A stretch of DNA of 64,000 nucleotides from Gammaproteobacteria bacterium. Lineage in GTDB: Bacteria; Pseudomonadota; Gammaproteobacteria; GCA-002705445; GCA-002716945. Every line of letters begins with the position of its first letter. The stretch's first letter is position 1. The translations under genes and the position numbers were made by a program. Below are positions 36,817-47,049 of this stretch, in pieces. The DNA lies in assembly GCA_018667355.1 (NCBI GenBank), contig JABIVC010000015.1, positions 27,397 to 91,396 of the forward strand. The letters are read 5' to 3'. The notes beneath the pieces were generated by a model. It was not told the DNA's origin, ran no database searches, and saw nothing but the letters and a program-made list of their open reading frames with translations.

Positions 36817-37650
36817 CTATTTTCTACTACCCGGACCATTTATTTCTAGCCCATTACTCATATAACTAATAAAATACTCTAAGTTCCTGTACTCTTCATT
36901 TTGTGCTTTGAAAGGTTTAGCTCTCACTCTGTTTAAGCAGCCAGCAAATCTCTCATGTAATGTAACTAATCTTCCAGCACCAGAACGATAGGCTGGAAAG
37001 TGAGTAGAGTGACCTATACCTGGACTTGGTATGTCTGCTCTTAATTTACTTCCAGTTTGATAGACATGACAATCTGCACAAGAAAAATTTAATTGACCTA
37101 CTTTAGTAAAATACAGTTTTTTACCAGCTTCATATGCATCAAGGGCTTCTTGACTGTTAGGGATTTTTACATCAAACTTATTGCCTCTAGATGTATATGC
37201 CATATAGGCTGATATGTCAGCCATAGGACCTCCTTTATAATAACTAAGAGGTTTCTCACCATTATCTTTTCTACAGTTATTAATTGCGAGCTCTAACGTC
37301 ATTACCCGGCCAGTATCTTCATCAAAATATGGGTAGTTTTGTCTAATCCCAATACCTGAATTCTCAAAACAACTAGAATAAGTATTTCCATTTTTAAAAG
37401 GTTGATTGAATAATCTTTCACCATCTTCTATATTTAGCTCATAAGGAGGAAAATCCTCTATTGATTCCCATTGCTCTCTAGATGATGCATCAATTGAGTA
37501 TACTCCATTTTTATAATCACTAAATTCAGTGTTTGGAAATCTATTTTTAAAATGATCCCTAAAGAGTTCTAGATCTTCTTCTGGTGATGCATAAGCAGTA
37601 ATGTTTACTAACACTAATACTAACAAAAATTTATGAAAAATATTCCCCAT
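36817..37650 (-). CDS. soxA: Sulfur-oxidation c-type cytochrome SoxA (monohaem)
   Basis: Subunit of SoxXA, which joins thiosulfate to the SoxY carrier cysteine in the periplasm. It is 277 aa with an N-terminal signal peptide (about residues 1-21). There is a single haem site, CADCH at 191-195. The first site of dihaem SoxA proteins is replaced by CFENSGIGIRQNYPYF (Cys94), as in monohaem forms. Cys238 in RFAGCLNRVRAKP is the family's haem-ligand, persulfide-forming cysteine. It lies 6 bp after soxZ. Confidence 0.93.
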   Translation of the reverse strand: MGNIFHKFLLVLVLVNITAYASPEEDLELFRDHFKNRFPNTEFSDYKNGVYSIDASSREQWESIEDFPPYELNIEDGERLFNQPFKNGNTYSSCFENSGIGIRQNYPYFDEDTGRVMTLELAINNCRKDNGEKPLSYYKGGPMADISAYMAYTSRGNKFDVKIPNSQEALDAYEAGKKLYFTKVGQLNFSCADCHVYQTGSKLRADIPSPGIGHSTHFPAYRSGAGRLVTLHERFAGCLNRVRAKPFKAQNEEYRNLEYFISYMSNGLEINGPGSRK

Positions 37651-37656
37651 TTAACT

Positions 37657-37965
37657 TTATTTAACCTCGCTTTTAAGGGAATCTTTATTGCCTTGATTAT
37701 CTTCCCAAGCAAGTTCAACTGTGTCTCCTTTAGCTCCAATATAGCCAAAAGTTAGATAAGGGTTTTTGGAAACTGCTGGACCCCAGTTTACAGTAATAAC
37801 TTCTTCACCATTAGCTTTACCAATTACTTGTTGTATAAAGTGAGCTGGGATTTTTTCACCAGTTTTTTTATTTTTTCTTTGACCTGTTTCCATGGGATGT
37901 TTAATGATTGCTTTTACAGTCACGACACCTTTGCTTTCTTTTGCTCGTAGTTTTATTGTACTCAT
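37657..37965 (-). CDS. soxZ: Thiosulfate-oxidation carrier subunit SoxZ
   Basis: 102 aa partner of SoxY. Immunoglobulin-like beta protein with family-typical KAIIKHPMETGQRKNKKTG and a central PAHFIQQV. There is no signal peptide; SoxZ is exported in complex with Tat-targeted SoxY. It is six bases from both soxY and soxA. Confidence 0.94.
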   Translation of the reverse strand: MSTIKLRAKESKGVVTVKAIIKHPMETGQRKNKKTGEKIPAHFIQQVIGKANGEEVITVNWGPAVSKNPYLTFGYIGAKGDTVELAWEDNQGNKDSLKSEVK

Positions 37966-37971
37966 AATTAT

Positions 37972-38448
37972 CTAACCTCCACATCCGCCAATTGTTACCT
38001 TCACTTCTTTAGAGGCAGTGTATATTTTACCATCACTTTTTACTGCTGCCATCACTGTTGAGGTTTTACCCATTTTAATTCTTGTTCCAACAGTCGGCAC
38101 AGATTTAGAACTCAAGTTATAACCGCTAGAAAGTGGTTGCGGGTTATTTTCAACAAAAATCATAATTGATTCAACATTTTTAAGCTTAGTTTTTACATTT
38201 AAAGGAACTATTGCACCATTTTCAGCAATATCAGGAGCTTTTAATTTTACCTCCGAGCTTTCATCTAAATTATTGTGCCCATATACACTATTAATGGAAG
38301 CATTTAACTCTGTTATGTCAAAGGATGCTTTTGGCCAAGCCGCATATAATCGTTTTGGCTTAATCATTAAACCTGCAAAAGTTGTTATCGTTGCAGCAGT
38401 CATGAGAGAATTTTTTAAAAAGTTTCTTCTATTCATAGTTTTCCTCAA
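37972..38448 (-). CDS. soxY: Thiosulfate-oxidation carrier protein SoxY
   Basis: 158 aa. Carries pathway intermediates on the swinging-arm cysteine of the C-terminal GGCGG (Cys156). Twin-arginine signal NRRNFLKNS at residues 6-14 followed by a hydrophobic stretch indicates Tat export. The start overlaps the soxX stop (4 bp). All key features are intact. Confidence 0.95.
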   Translation of the reverse strand: MRKTMNRRNFLKNSLMTAATITTFAGLMIKPKRLYAAWPKASFDITELNASINSVYGHNNLDESSEVKLKAPDIAENGAIVPLNVKTKLKNVESIMIFVENNPQPLSSGYNLSSKSVPTVGTRIKMGKTSTVMAAVKSDGKIYTASKEVKVTIGGCGG

Positions 38449-38786
38449 AGAGTGTACAAATACTCTATTATTTTGTTAATTTCTATTTTCGTTATAGCTC
38501 CATGCTTCCCAAAAGGCGGCATAAATGAGTTAGGGTTATTTTCAGTTGGATCCCATATTTGATTAAATAAGACTTCTCTGTCTGGGAACCTGGCCTTCAT
38601 GGCTATTAACGGAGGACCATTGTTACCGGCTAACTCTCCATCATCTATCATATGACAAGCTAAGCAGTTACCTTTTTTCCTATCAAAGGCTAACTTCTTT
38701 CCTTCTTCAATATCTCCAGAATACGCTGTACTCTCAAGACCTAAGATGAAGGTTATCGCAATGATTAAAGTTTTTAAGTTTTTCAT
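38445..38786 (-). CDS. soxX: Sulfur-oxidation c-type cytochrome SoxX
   Basis: 113 aa monohaem subunit of SoxXA. Signal peptide about residues 1-23, haem site CLACH at 41-45, GNNGPPLIAMKARFPD, and axial Met in SFMPPFGKHG. It is the first gene of soxX-Y-Z-A-lipoprotein. soxB and soxCD are not in the window; lack of soxCD is typical of branched pathways that store sulfur, but this cannot be judged from 64 kb. Confidence 0.93.
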   Translation of the reverse strand: MKNLKTLIIAITFILGLESTAYSGDIEEGKKLAFDRKKGNCLACHMIDDGELAGNNGPPLIAMKARFPDREVLFNQIWDPTENNPNSFMPPFGKHGAITKIEINKIIEYLYTL

Positions 38787-38800
38787 AATTTTCTAGATAC

Positions 38801-38806
38801 ATTATA
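38801..38806 (-). promoter_or_regulatory. -10 box of the sox operon
   Basis: Minus-strand TATAAT lies 14 bp before the soxX ATG, in the 48-bp gap after the M48 protease gene, and predicts an 8-nt leader. The -35 region is only a T-rich run at suitable spacing. A TGATCA palindrome (38811-38816) lies between the two. No regulator gene is nearby. Confidence 0.4.
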
Positions 38807-38834
38807 GTACTGATCATTCCATAAAAAAACTACT

Positions 38835-40286
38835 TTAATTACAAGTTTTTTCACCGAATATTGGCTCCAATGCCCTTGGATTACTACAGATAATATTAAG
38901 TTTTTTAGATTCTAGTATTTTCTTTTGCATCCTATTCATTTCATTAGACCTAATTGCATTATCTAAGACTTCCAATGACATATCTATATCATCTAAAAGC
39001 TCATAATAATTTGCTCTTGAGATAGCTGCTTTAAATTGACTTTTCTTGAGAGTATAAAGCTTTGATATTATTCTAAGATAATTAGGATTTAGACTATAGT
39101 GATTTTCTAAAGGCTCTAAAAGTTTTTCAGCATAATCTAAATTAATCCCATTCTCAATTAATATCTCAGCTATCGTAAAAGATATAACTGTATTGAGTGG
39201 ATAAATATTTTTCAAGTTATTCAGGACAATTAACCCTTCATCTATTTTATCTTGACCAATTAATATTTTTGCATACATCAGCGATAAATATAAGTTATTA
39301 GGATTATTTTTATAAGCTGGTAATATCACATTATATGCATTTTTATAATCAGATTTTTTATGGTACAAAAGTGCTAATTTATGCTTACTATATTCATCTT
39401 TATTGGTCAGTAATTTAATATTATTATTGATATCATTAGTGATAGATACTTCAAGTATGTTTTTAACATAGATATAATCATCGGTGCTATTTTTTATAGG
39501 GTTAGCTTGAACAGATGATCTATTTTGTATGTTGGCAATTCGATTTTCATACATTGGATGAGTTGATAAATATTCTAAGTCCCTTGATATTTCTCCTGAA
39601 GCATTTTCCATTTTATCAAAAAAATTTGCCATTTCTGATAGATCATAATTAGATTTATACATAATCTCTACACCATAATCATCTGCCTCTATCTCATTAC
39701 TCCTGATAAGATTTACATTCGCCTGTGCTGATAAACCAATACCTGCTTTTAATGCAGCCATGGATGCCTGAGCATTACCTGCAAAAATTCCGGCAATGAT
39801 ACCAATCCACATCGGCACATTACTCATACTTGCGCTAGCAATCATCTCCGCAGAATGTCTCAGTTTAATATGTGCGATTTCATGTGCTACAACACCTGCA
39901 AGTTGAGCTTCATTTTCACTTAGGACTATTAATCCTATATTCAATCCTATAAATCCTCCTGGAACTGCAAATGCATTTATCTGGCTTGACTGGACTACAA
40001 AAAATTCATATTTTCTCGATGTATCCATGGTGCTTCTCGATAATTTATTACCTAAATAATTAATATAAGAGATAACAAGGGGGTCGTTATTGATATAGTT
40101 ATATTTCTGTAGTCTACGATATGTAGATATTCCTATAATATCCTCTTGTCCAAGAGGAAGGGTCTCACTATATGGGTCACCTAATTCAGGTAATTGTTCT
40201 AAACCATATGCAAGAGTGACATTCCCAATAGATATGCATATTGACAATAAAAAAGAGGTTGAATATTTTTTTATAATAACTAACAT
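38835..40286 (-). CDS. bepA: Periplasmic M48 metalloprotease with TPR tail, BepA-like
   Basis: 483 aa. Signal peptide about residues 1-27; M48 zinc protease domain with HEIAH at 135-139 and the third ligand region SNEIEADDYG; C-terminal half of TPR-like helices. This matches BepA (YfgC), which degrades or helps assemble outer membrane proteins such as LptD in concert with BAM. Divergent from tusA, an arrangement seen in several gammaproteobacteria. Confidence 0.88.
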   Translation of the reverse strand: MLVIIKKYSTSFLLSICISIGNVTLAYGLEQLPELGDPYSETLPLGQEDIIGISTYRRLQKYNYINNDPLVISYINYLGNKLSRSTMDTSRKYEFFVVQSSQINAFAVPGGFIGLNIGLIVLSENEAQLAGVVAHEIAHIKLRHSAEMIASASMSNVPMWIGIIAGIFAGNAQASMAALKAGIGLSAQANVNLIRSNEIEADDYGVEIMYKSNYDLSEMANFFDKMENASGEISRDLEYLSTHPMYENRIANIQNRSSVQANPIKNSTDDYIYVKNILEVSITNDINNNIKLLTNKDEYSKHKLALLYHKKSDYKNAYNVILPAYKNNPNNLYLSLMYAKILIGQDKIDEGLIVLNNLKNIYPLNTVISFTIAEILIENGINLDYAEKLLEPLENHYSLNPNYLRIISKLYTLKKSQFKAAISRANYYELLDDIDMSLEVLDNAIRSNEMNRMQKKILESKKLNIICSNPRALEPIFGEKTCN

Positions 40287-40288
40287 AG

Positions 40289-40317
40289 TTGACAGAACAT
40301 TACTAAATTAGTATATA
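40289..40317 (+). promoter_or_regulatory. Strong sigma-70-type promoter of tusA
   Basis: TTGACA (40289-40294), 17-bp spacer, then TATATA (40312-40317). The predicted start near 40324 gives a leader of about 37 nt before the tusA ATG at 40361. This is the only exact -35 consensus paired with a good -10 that I found in the window. Confidence 0.7.
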
Positions 40318-40323
40318 CTAATT
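40306..40323. promoter_or_regulatory. 18-bp perfect palindrome over the tusA -10 (candidate operator)
   Basis: AATTAGTATATACTAATT is self-complementary over all 18 bp and is centred on the -10 hexamer between divergent bepA and tusA. A dimeric repressor here would block RNA polymerase. In DNA of this composition an 18-bp palindrome is expected about once per window by chance, so position is the main argument. Confidence 0.45.
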
Positions 40324-40360
40324 AATGTGCATTTAACTATTATAACCCAAAGGTAAGTAC

Positions 40361-40591
40361 ATGTCAGATTTTGATAAGGAACTAGATACTAGCGGACTAA
40401 ATTGTCCTCTACCCATAATAAAAGCTAAAAAAGAAATTAATACAATGGATGCCGGACAGATATTAAAAATAATATCAACAGATCCAGGCGCAGTAAAAGA
40501 CTTTGAATCATTTGCTAATCAAACAGGCAATGAGTTATTAGATACGGAAGAAAAAGATAACAAATTCTATTTTTTACTAAAAAAGAACTAG
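40361..40591 (+). CDS. tusA: TusA-family sulfur carrier protein
   Basis: 76 aa cytoplasmic sulfur carrier. The active cysteine is Cys15 in the CPLP motif (SGLNCPLPIIKAKKEI), and the rest shows the typical two-layer fold pattern with SDPGAVKDFESFA-like sequence. In sulfur oxidisers TusA proteins hand sulfane sulfur to the Dsr or Hdr systems; elsewhere they serve tRNA thiolation. The location 1.6 kb from soxX fits either. The DUF218 gene follows at 4 bp. Confidence 0.88.
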   Translation: MSDFDKELDTSGLNCPLPIIKAKKEINTMDAGQILKIISTDPGAVKDFESFANQTGNELLDTEEKDNKFYFLLKKN

Positions 40592-40595
40592 AGTT

Positions 40596-41216
40596 TTGTT
40601 TTATATTAATAAACTGCTGCTCATCATTGGCCTTGCATCAGTCTTAATATTTATTATAGTTGCTCATTTACTATTTGAAATAACTAACCCAAAAGTTAAT
40701 GGTCTTGAATCCAGTTATGATGCAATTGTAATCTTATCAGGTAATCCTGAGAGAGCAGTTGTTGGGAGTAAGTTATTTTTTGACTTAGATGCAAGATTTA
40801 TATACCTAAGCAAGGAAGCCTCTATAATTAAAAATTATATCGACCCATCAATTAAGAAAATGATATATGAGGGATATATTGATATCTTGATACAGAATAA
40901 TATTCCAAAAGACAATATCATTCTGTTTGGTGATGACAATAAAAGTACATACGATGAAGTAAGGTCTTTAAATAAAAGTAATTTCATGGACATGAAAAAT
41001 ATTTTAATTGTGACTGATAAATTTCATATATATAGGACTAAAAAAATATTTAGTGAGTTTCAACTACCTATGAAAACTGACTTTTTTTATATAGAAAACA
41101 AGACTAATTGGAGTAAAGACAAAAATAGTCTAACGATGGTTTTCTCTGAAATTATAAAATGTTTCTTATATTATATATTTCATGATTTTGACAGTTACTT
41201 ATCGTATCAATCATAA
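40596..41216 (+). CDS. DUF218 / YdcF-like membrane-anchored protein
   Basis: 206 aa. The start is TTG at 40596, just after the tusA stop, and no ATG gives the full domain. One N-terminal membrane helix (about residues 5-26) precedes a DUF218 domain with YDAIVILSGNPERAV, STYDEVRSL and IVTDKFHIYRTKKIF. SanA/ElyC/YdcF proteins of this family are tied to envelope integrity, but exact activity is unknown. Confidence 0.8.
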   Translation: MFYINKLLLIIGLASVLIFIIVAHLLFEITNPKVNGLESSYDAIVILSGNPERAVVGSKLFFDLDARFIYLSKEASIIKNYIDPSIKKMIYEGYIDILIQNNIPKDNIILFGDDNKSTYDEVRSLNKSNFMDMKNILIVTDKFHIYRTKKIFSEFQLPMKTDFFYIENKTNWSKDKNSLTMVFSEIIKCFLYYIFHDFDSYLSYQS

Positions 41217-41301
41217 CTATATATTAATGAAATATATCAATAAGTAATGATGATTGCCTAAAAAAGATGTATCATAGACTGGTTATAAAATAAGGGAAAT
41301 T

Positions 41302-43029
41302 ATGAAATTAAGTGGATCTGAAATTATTATAGAGTGCCTGAAGAAAGAAGGTGTAGAGTATATCTTCGGTTACCCAGGTGGCGCAGTATTACATATATAT
41401 GATGCATTATTTGGAGATAAGAAAATAAAACATGTCCTCACTAGGCATGAACAAGGCGCTACTCATGCGGCAGATGGATATGCTAGAGCATGTGGAAAAC
41501 CTGGAGTTGTTTTGGTTACATCAGGTCCTGGTATAACGAACTGTGTTACTGGACTTGCTACAGCTCATATGGATTCTGTCCCTATGATTATAATTTCTGG
41601 TCAAGTTTCAAGAGAGTACGTAGGTAGCGATGCTTTTCAGGAAGCTGATGCGACAGGGATAACAAGGCCCGTTACAAAACATAATTTTTTAGTCGATAGC
41701 AGAGAATCAATTGCAGAAGTTTTTAAAAAAGCTTTTATTATTGCGACGACTGGTCGTCCTGGCCCTGTATTGATAGATATACCTAAAGATTTAACTGATC
41801 CTAAAACTAAAATAAACTTCGAATATCCAAAAAAAGTTAATCTAAGATCATATAAAGCACCCATATCAGAAAGTAAGGTAAAAATTGAAGAAGCAGCTAA
41901 ATTACTTGCTTCTGCAAAAAAACCAATGATTTATTCTGGAGGAGGAGTGATTCTAGGTAATGCTAATAAAGAATTAACTAGTCTTGTTAAAAAACTTGGT
42001 TATCCTATTACCAATACTTTGATGGGTCTTGGTGGTTATCCCGCAACAGATAAACAGTTTTTAGGAATGCTTGGGATGCATGGCACATATGAGGCAAACA
42101 TGGCAATGCATGATTGTGATATATTATTGGCAGTAGGAGCGAGATTTGATGACAGAGTAACAGGTGATACAACAAAATTTTGTCCATCGGCAAAAATTAT
42201 TCATATAGATGTAGACCCTTCTTCAATATCTAAAATTATAGAAGTAGACTTATCTCTTGTTGGCGAAACAACAAATATACTAAGGTCGCTAAATAAAGCA
42301 GTAACGCCACATTTGAAAAAGATTAATAAAGCAGCTTTAAAAAGGTGGTGGCTACAAATTGATAAATGGAGAACGAAAAAATGTTTATCTTATAAGAAAT
42401 CTAGCAAGATTATCAAGCCTCAGTCTGCCATAGAAACTTTATATGAAATTACTAAAGGTAATGCATATGTAACCTCGGATGTAGGGCAGCATCAGATGTG
42501 GGCCGCTCAATATTATAAATTTGATAAACCAAATAGGTGGATTAATTCTGGTGGTCTTGGAACTATGGGTTTTGGGCTTCCCGCCGCAATGGGTGTTCAA
42601 TTGGCTTATCCAAAAGCTGAGGTAGTATGCGTAACTGGAGAAGCAAGTATCCTGATGTGTATACAAGAATTGGCCACTTGTTTGCAATATAGACTACCAA
42701 TCAAAATAATAAACCTTAATAATAGGTATATGGGAATGGTTAGACAGTGGCAAGAGTTTTTTTATGAAGGAAGGTATGCTATGTCATACATGGAGGCTAT
42801 ACCTGATTTTGCACAATTATCATCTAGTTTTGGCCACATTGGCATTAAGATTGAAAAGCCATCGGAATTAAAAAGTAAGCTTCAAGAAGCTATGAATCTA
42901 AAAGATAGATTGGTTTTTGTTGATATCATTACTGATCAAGAAGAGAATGTATACCCGATGATTAAAAGTGGTCAAGCACATAATGAGATGCATTTATCTC
43001 CAACAGGTAAGGATACGGAGCTTGCATAA
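41302..43029 (+). CDS. ilvB: Acetolactate synthase large subunit (IlvB/IlvI type)
   Basis: Thiamine-diphosphate enzyme for the first common step of valine, leucine and isoleucine synthesis. It is 575 aa. N-terminal GYPGGAVLHIYDALF contains the conserved region before the catalytic Glu (TRHEQGATHAADGYAR). The ThDP-binding motif reads TGEASILMCIQELATC; the usual form in this subgroup is GEGS, so the second Gly is Ala here. LNNRYMGMVRQWQ completes the site. The 85-bp upstream gap contains TATAAAATAAGGG, a possible -10 and ribosome-binding site. Confidence 0.95.
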   Translation: MKLSGSEIIIECLKKEGVEYIFGYPGGAVLHIYDALFGDKKIKHVLTRHEQGATHAADGYARACGKPGVVLVTSGPGITNCVTGLATAHMDSVPMIIISGQVSREYVGSDAFQEADATGITRPVTKHNFLVDSRESIAEVFKKAFIIATTGRPGPVLIDIPKDLTDPKTKINFEYPKKVNLRSYKAPISESKVKIEEAAKLLASAKKPMIYSGGGVILGNANKELTSLVKKLGYPITNTLMGLGGYPATDKQFLGMLGMHGTYEANMAMHDCDILLAVGARFDDRVTGDTTKFCPSAKIIHIDVDPSSISKIIEVDLSLVGETTNILRSLNKAVTPHLKKINKAALKRWWLQIDKWRTKKCLSYKKSSKIIKPQSAIETLYEITKGNAYVTSDVGQHQMWAAQYYKFDKPNRWINSGGLGTMGFGLPAAMGVQLAYPKAEVVCVTGEASILMCIQELATCLQYRLPIKIINLNNRYMGMVRQWQEFFYEGRYAMSYMEAIPDFAQLSSSFGHIGIKIEKPSELKSKLQEAMNLKDRLVFVDIITDQEENVYPMIKSGQAHNEMHLSPTGKDTELA

Positions 43030-43032
43030 TTC

Positions 43033-44563
<1,531 letters not shown>

Positions 44564-44564
<1 letters not shown>

Positions 44565-45361
44565 TGATAGAAGAAAAAAAGAAGAGATTGAGAGGTGTAT
44601 TTCTTCTTCCGAACTTAATAACAACATCAGCACTATTTAGTGGTTTCTATGCAATCGTATCGTCTATAAATGGCGACTTCATTATAGCTGCTTTAGCTAT
44701 ATTAATAGCAATGGTACTGGATGGGCTTGATGGAAGAATAGCCAGACTAACAAATACACAAACTTCTTTTGGTGAGAATTACGATAGTTTATCAGATATG
44801 ATTTGTTTTGGGTTAGCACCTGCAATCATGCTTTATACATGGGCAAATGTAAATCTGGCTTTTGGGATGGATTCTTCTAAAATTGTATTAATATTTTGTT
44901 TTATATATGTTGCTTCAGCAGCCATAAGGTTAGCTAGATTTAACTCGATAACACACTCACAGGATAAAAAATTTTTTATTGGACTTGCGAGCCCAGCATC
45001 ATCAGCTGTTATTATTACATATGTTTGGATAGTAGAAACACTGGTCAACGGAAACATATCGCATTTATCATCAACATCTAACTATGTGTGGGTAGGCCTT
45101 TTTATTTTACCAGTATTATCATTTCTAATGATTAGTAATATTACCTACTATAGTTTTAAAGATTTCAATATCCGACATAAAGTTCCTCATATAACTCTTT
45201 TCTTAATTGCCTTATTTATATCATTTATATCTTTCGACCCACCTTTAGTGTTATTTTCATTTTTTTTACTCTATGCTTTATCAGGCCCGGGACTTTATCT
45301 GTTTAGAATAGTTAAGAAAAAAAAGTCACTATCTCAAGAGAAAAACTCTACAAAGCCTTAA
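44564..45361 (+). CDS. pssA: CDP-diacylglycerol-serine O-phosphatidyltransferase PssA
   Basis: Membrane CDP-alcohol phosphotransferase making phosphatidylserine. It is 265 aa, multi-pass. The family motif DG-x2-AR-x8-G-x3-D-x3-D is complete, from DGLDGRIAR through FGENYDSLSD near residues 54-77. In many beta- and gammaproteobacteria psd lies between ilvC and pssA; here the two genes overlap by 1 bp and psd is absent from the spot. Confidence 0.94.
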
Positions 45362-45507
45362 TTTTTCTTGCAAATTTACATATTTGATATAGAGTTTGAG
45401 TTATGATCAAATCTAATTTTAAAATTAGTCACCTCTTTGAAACTGGCATATTAAAACTGTCGTTACAGTCTTAATTTAGTTTACTTAATTTTAATTTACT
45501 TAATAGC
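45362..45507 (+). other. Longest intergenic stretch of the window, before leuA; possible leader ORF
   Basis: The 146 bp hold a T-rich start after pssA, a 16-bp palindrome CTAATTTTAAAATTAG (45413-45428), and a 23-codon ORF (45403-45474) starting MIKSNFKISHLFETG with five leucines among 23 residues. A leucine-responsive leader peptide is conceivable, but there are no consecutive Leu codons and no clear terminator hairpin. leuA itself has no obvious ribosome-binding site. Confidence 0.3.
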
Positions 45508-47049
45508 ATGAATGATAAAGATTTAATAATTTTTGACACAACTTTAAGAGATGGGGAGCAAAGCCCAGGCGCATCTATGGATATAGATGAGAAAATGCAA
45601 ATTGCCATTGCATTAGAGGAACTCAATGTAGACATTATCGAAGCTGGGTTTCCTATTGCAAGCTTAGGAGATTTCAAAGCTGTGCAAGAGATATCTAAGG
45701 TAGTAACTGGTTCTGGAATTTGTGCACTTGCAAGAGCATTAGACAAAGATATTACTACTGCTGCAGAATCACTAAAAGATGCTCGGTCTCCTAGAATACA
45801 TACATTCATTGCAACTTCTCCAATACATATGGAAAAGAAGTTAAAAATGTCACCAGAGAAAGTACTATTAACTGCAGTTAAAGCCATAGAGCTTGCTAAA
45901 ACTTTTACTGATGATGTGGAATTTTCTCCTGAAGACGCAGGCAGATCTGAGCTTAAGTATTTATGTGAGGTCATAGAAGCTGCAATAGATGCTGGCGCTA
46001 AAACTATAAATATACCTGACACGGTTGGCTATAATTTACCTCATCAGTTTGGAGATTTGCTAAAGAATATTATTTCAAATGTCTCTAATTCTAATAAAGC
46101 AATATTTTCAGTTCATTGTCACAATGATTTAGGTCTTGCTGTAGGCAACTCTTTATCAGCTGTTCTTAATGGAGCTAGACAAATTGAGTGTACGATTAAT
46201 GGTTTAGGTGAAAGAGCAGGCAATGCAGCGCTTGAAGAGATTGTGATGACTGTAAAAACTAGACAGGATGTTTTTAATTGTAATACAAAAATAAATACAA
46301 AAAAGATTTTAAAGTGTTCTAGGCTTGTATCATCTATAACTGGGTTCCCAGTTCAGCCTAATAAAGCAATAGTTGGTAAAAATGCATTTGCTCATGAATC
46401 TGGTATTCATCAGGATGGGATAATAAAGTCTCGTGAGACTTACGAGATTATGAAGGCTGATGATGTTGGCTTAGCAAGTAATTCATTGGTACTTGGAAAG
46501 CATTCTGGAAGAAATGCTTTCAAACAAAAATTAATTGATTTAAATATAATGCCTAAGGATAATTCAGATTTTGATGATTTATTTTATAAATTTAAGATTT
46601 TAGCTGATAAGAAACATGAAATTTTTGATGAGGATCTTATTAATCTATCATCCAATATAAAAGTTTCAGCAAATTTAATTAATTTTAATTACATGAATGT
46701 TATTACTGAAACTAACAAAAAACCTCATGCACATATAAAGCTCGAAATAGACGGAGTCCTTAAAGAAGCAAAATCAACAGGTGATGGCGCTGTTGATGCA
46801 GCTTATAATGCAATAGAGAAAATTATCAAAAGTAATTGTAAGCTAACCCTTTATTCAGTGAATAATATAACCTCTGGAACTGATGCTCAAGGTGAAGTAA
46901 CGGTCCGTATAACAAGAGATAATAGTGTGTTTAATGGACATGGTGCGGATACAGATATTGTTAAGGCTTCTGTATTAGCTTTAGTGAATGCTTTAAATAA
47001 ATTTAAAGAAAACCCTATGGTTGATTCTTCTAAAAAAAGGGGGATTTGA
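45508..47049 (+). CDS. leuA: 2-isopropylmalate synthase LeuA
   Basis: Condenses acetyl-CoA with 2-oxoisovalerate in leucine synthesis. It is 513 aa. The DRE-TIM barrel starts with IIFDTTLRDGEQSPGASM; metal-binding HCHNDLGLAVGNSL near residue 205; C-terminal LeuA dimer (allosteric) domain with TSGTDAQGEVTVRI. The stop overlaps the UDG start as TGATG. leuB, leuC and leuD are not in the window. Confidence 0.95.
   Translation: MNDKDLIIFDTTLRDGEQSPGASMDIDEKMQIAIALEELNVDIIEAGFPIASLGDFKAVQEISKVVTGSGICALARALDKDITTAAESLKDARSPRIHTFIATSPIHMEKKLKMSPEKVLLTAVKAIELAKTFTDDVEFSPEDAGRSELKYLCEVIEAAIDAGAKTINIPDTVGYNLPHQFGDLLKNIISNVSNSNKAIFSVHCHNDLGLAVGNSLSAVLNGARQIECTINGLGERAGNAALEEIVMTVKTRQDVFNCNTKINTKKILKCSRLVSSITGFPVQPNKAIVGKNAFAHESGIHQDGIIKSRETYEIMKADDVGLASNSLVLGKHSGRNAFKQKLIDLNIMPKDNSDFDDLFYKFKILADKKHEIFDEDLINLSSNIKVSANLINFNYMNVITETNKKPHAHIKLEIDGVLKEAKSTGDGAVDAAYNAIEKIIKSNCKLTLYSVNNITSGTDAQGEVTVRITRDNSVFNGHGADTDIVKASVLALVNALNKFKENPMVDSSKKRGI

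Noticed and set aside
45413..45428. 16-bp perfect palindrome CTAATTTTAAAATTAG as a leuA operator
   Set aside because: About three such palindromes are expected by chance in 64 kb of this base composition, and no promoter element is aligned with it.
45471..46022. 183-codon open frame on the minus strand over the start of leuA
   Set aside because: Lies opposite a fully recognisable leuA; composition is Ser/Ala/Ile-rich nonsense with no domain. Antisense shadow.
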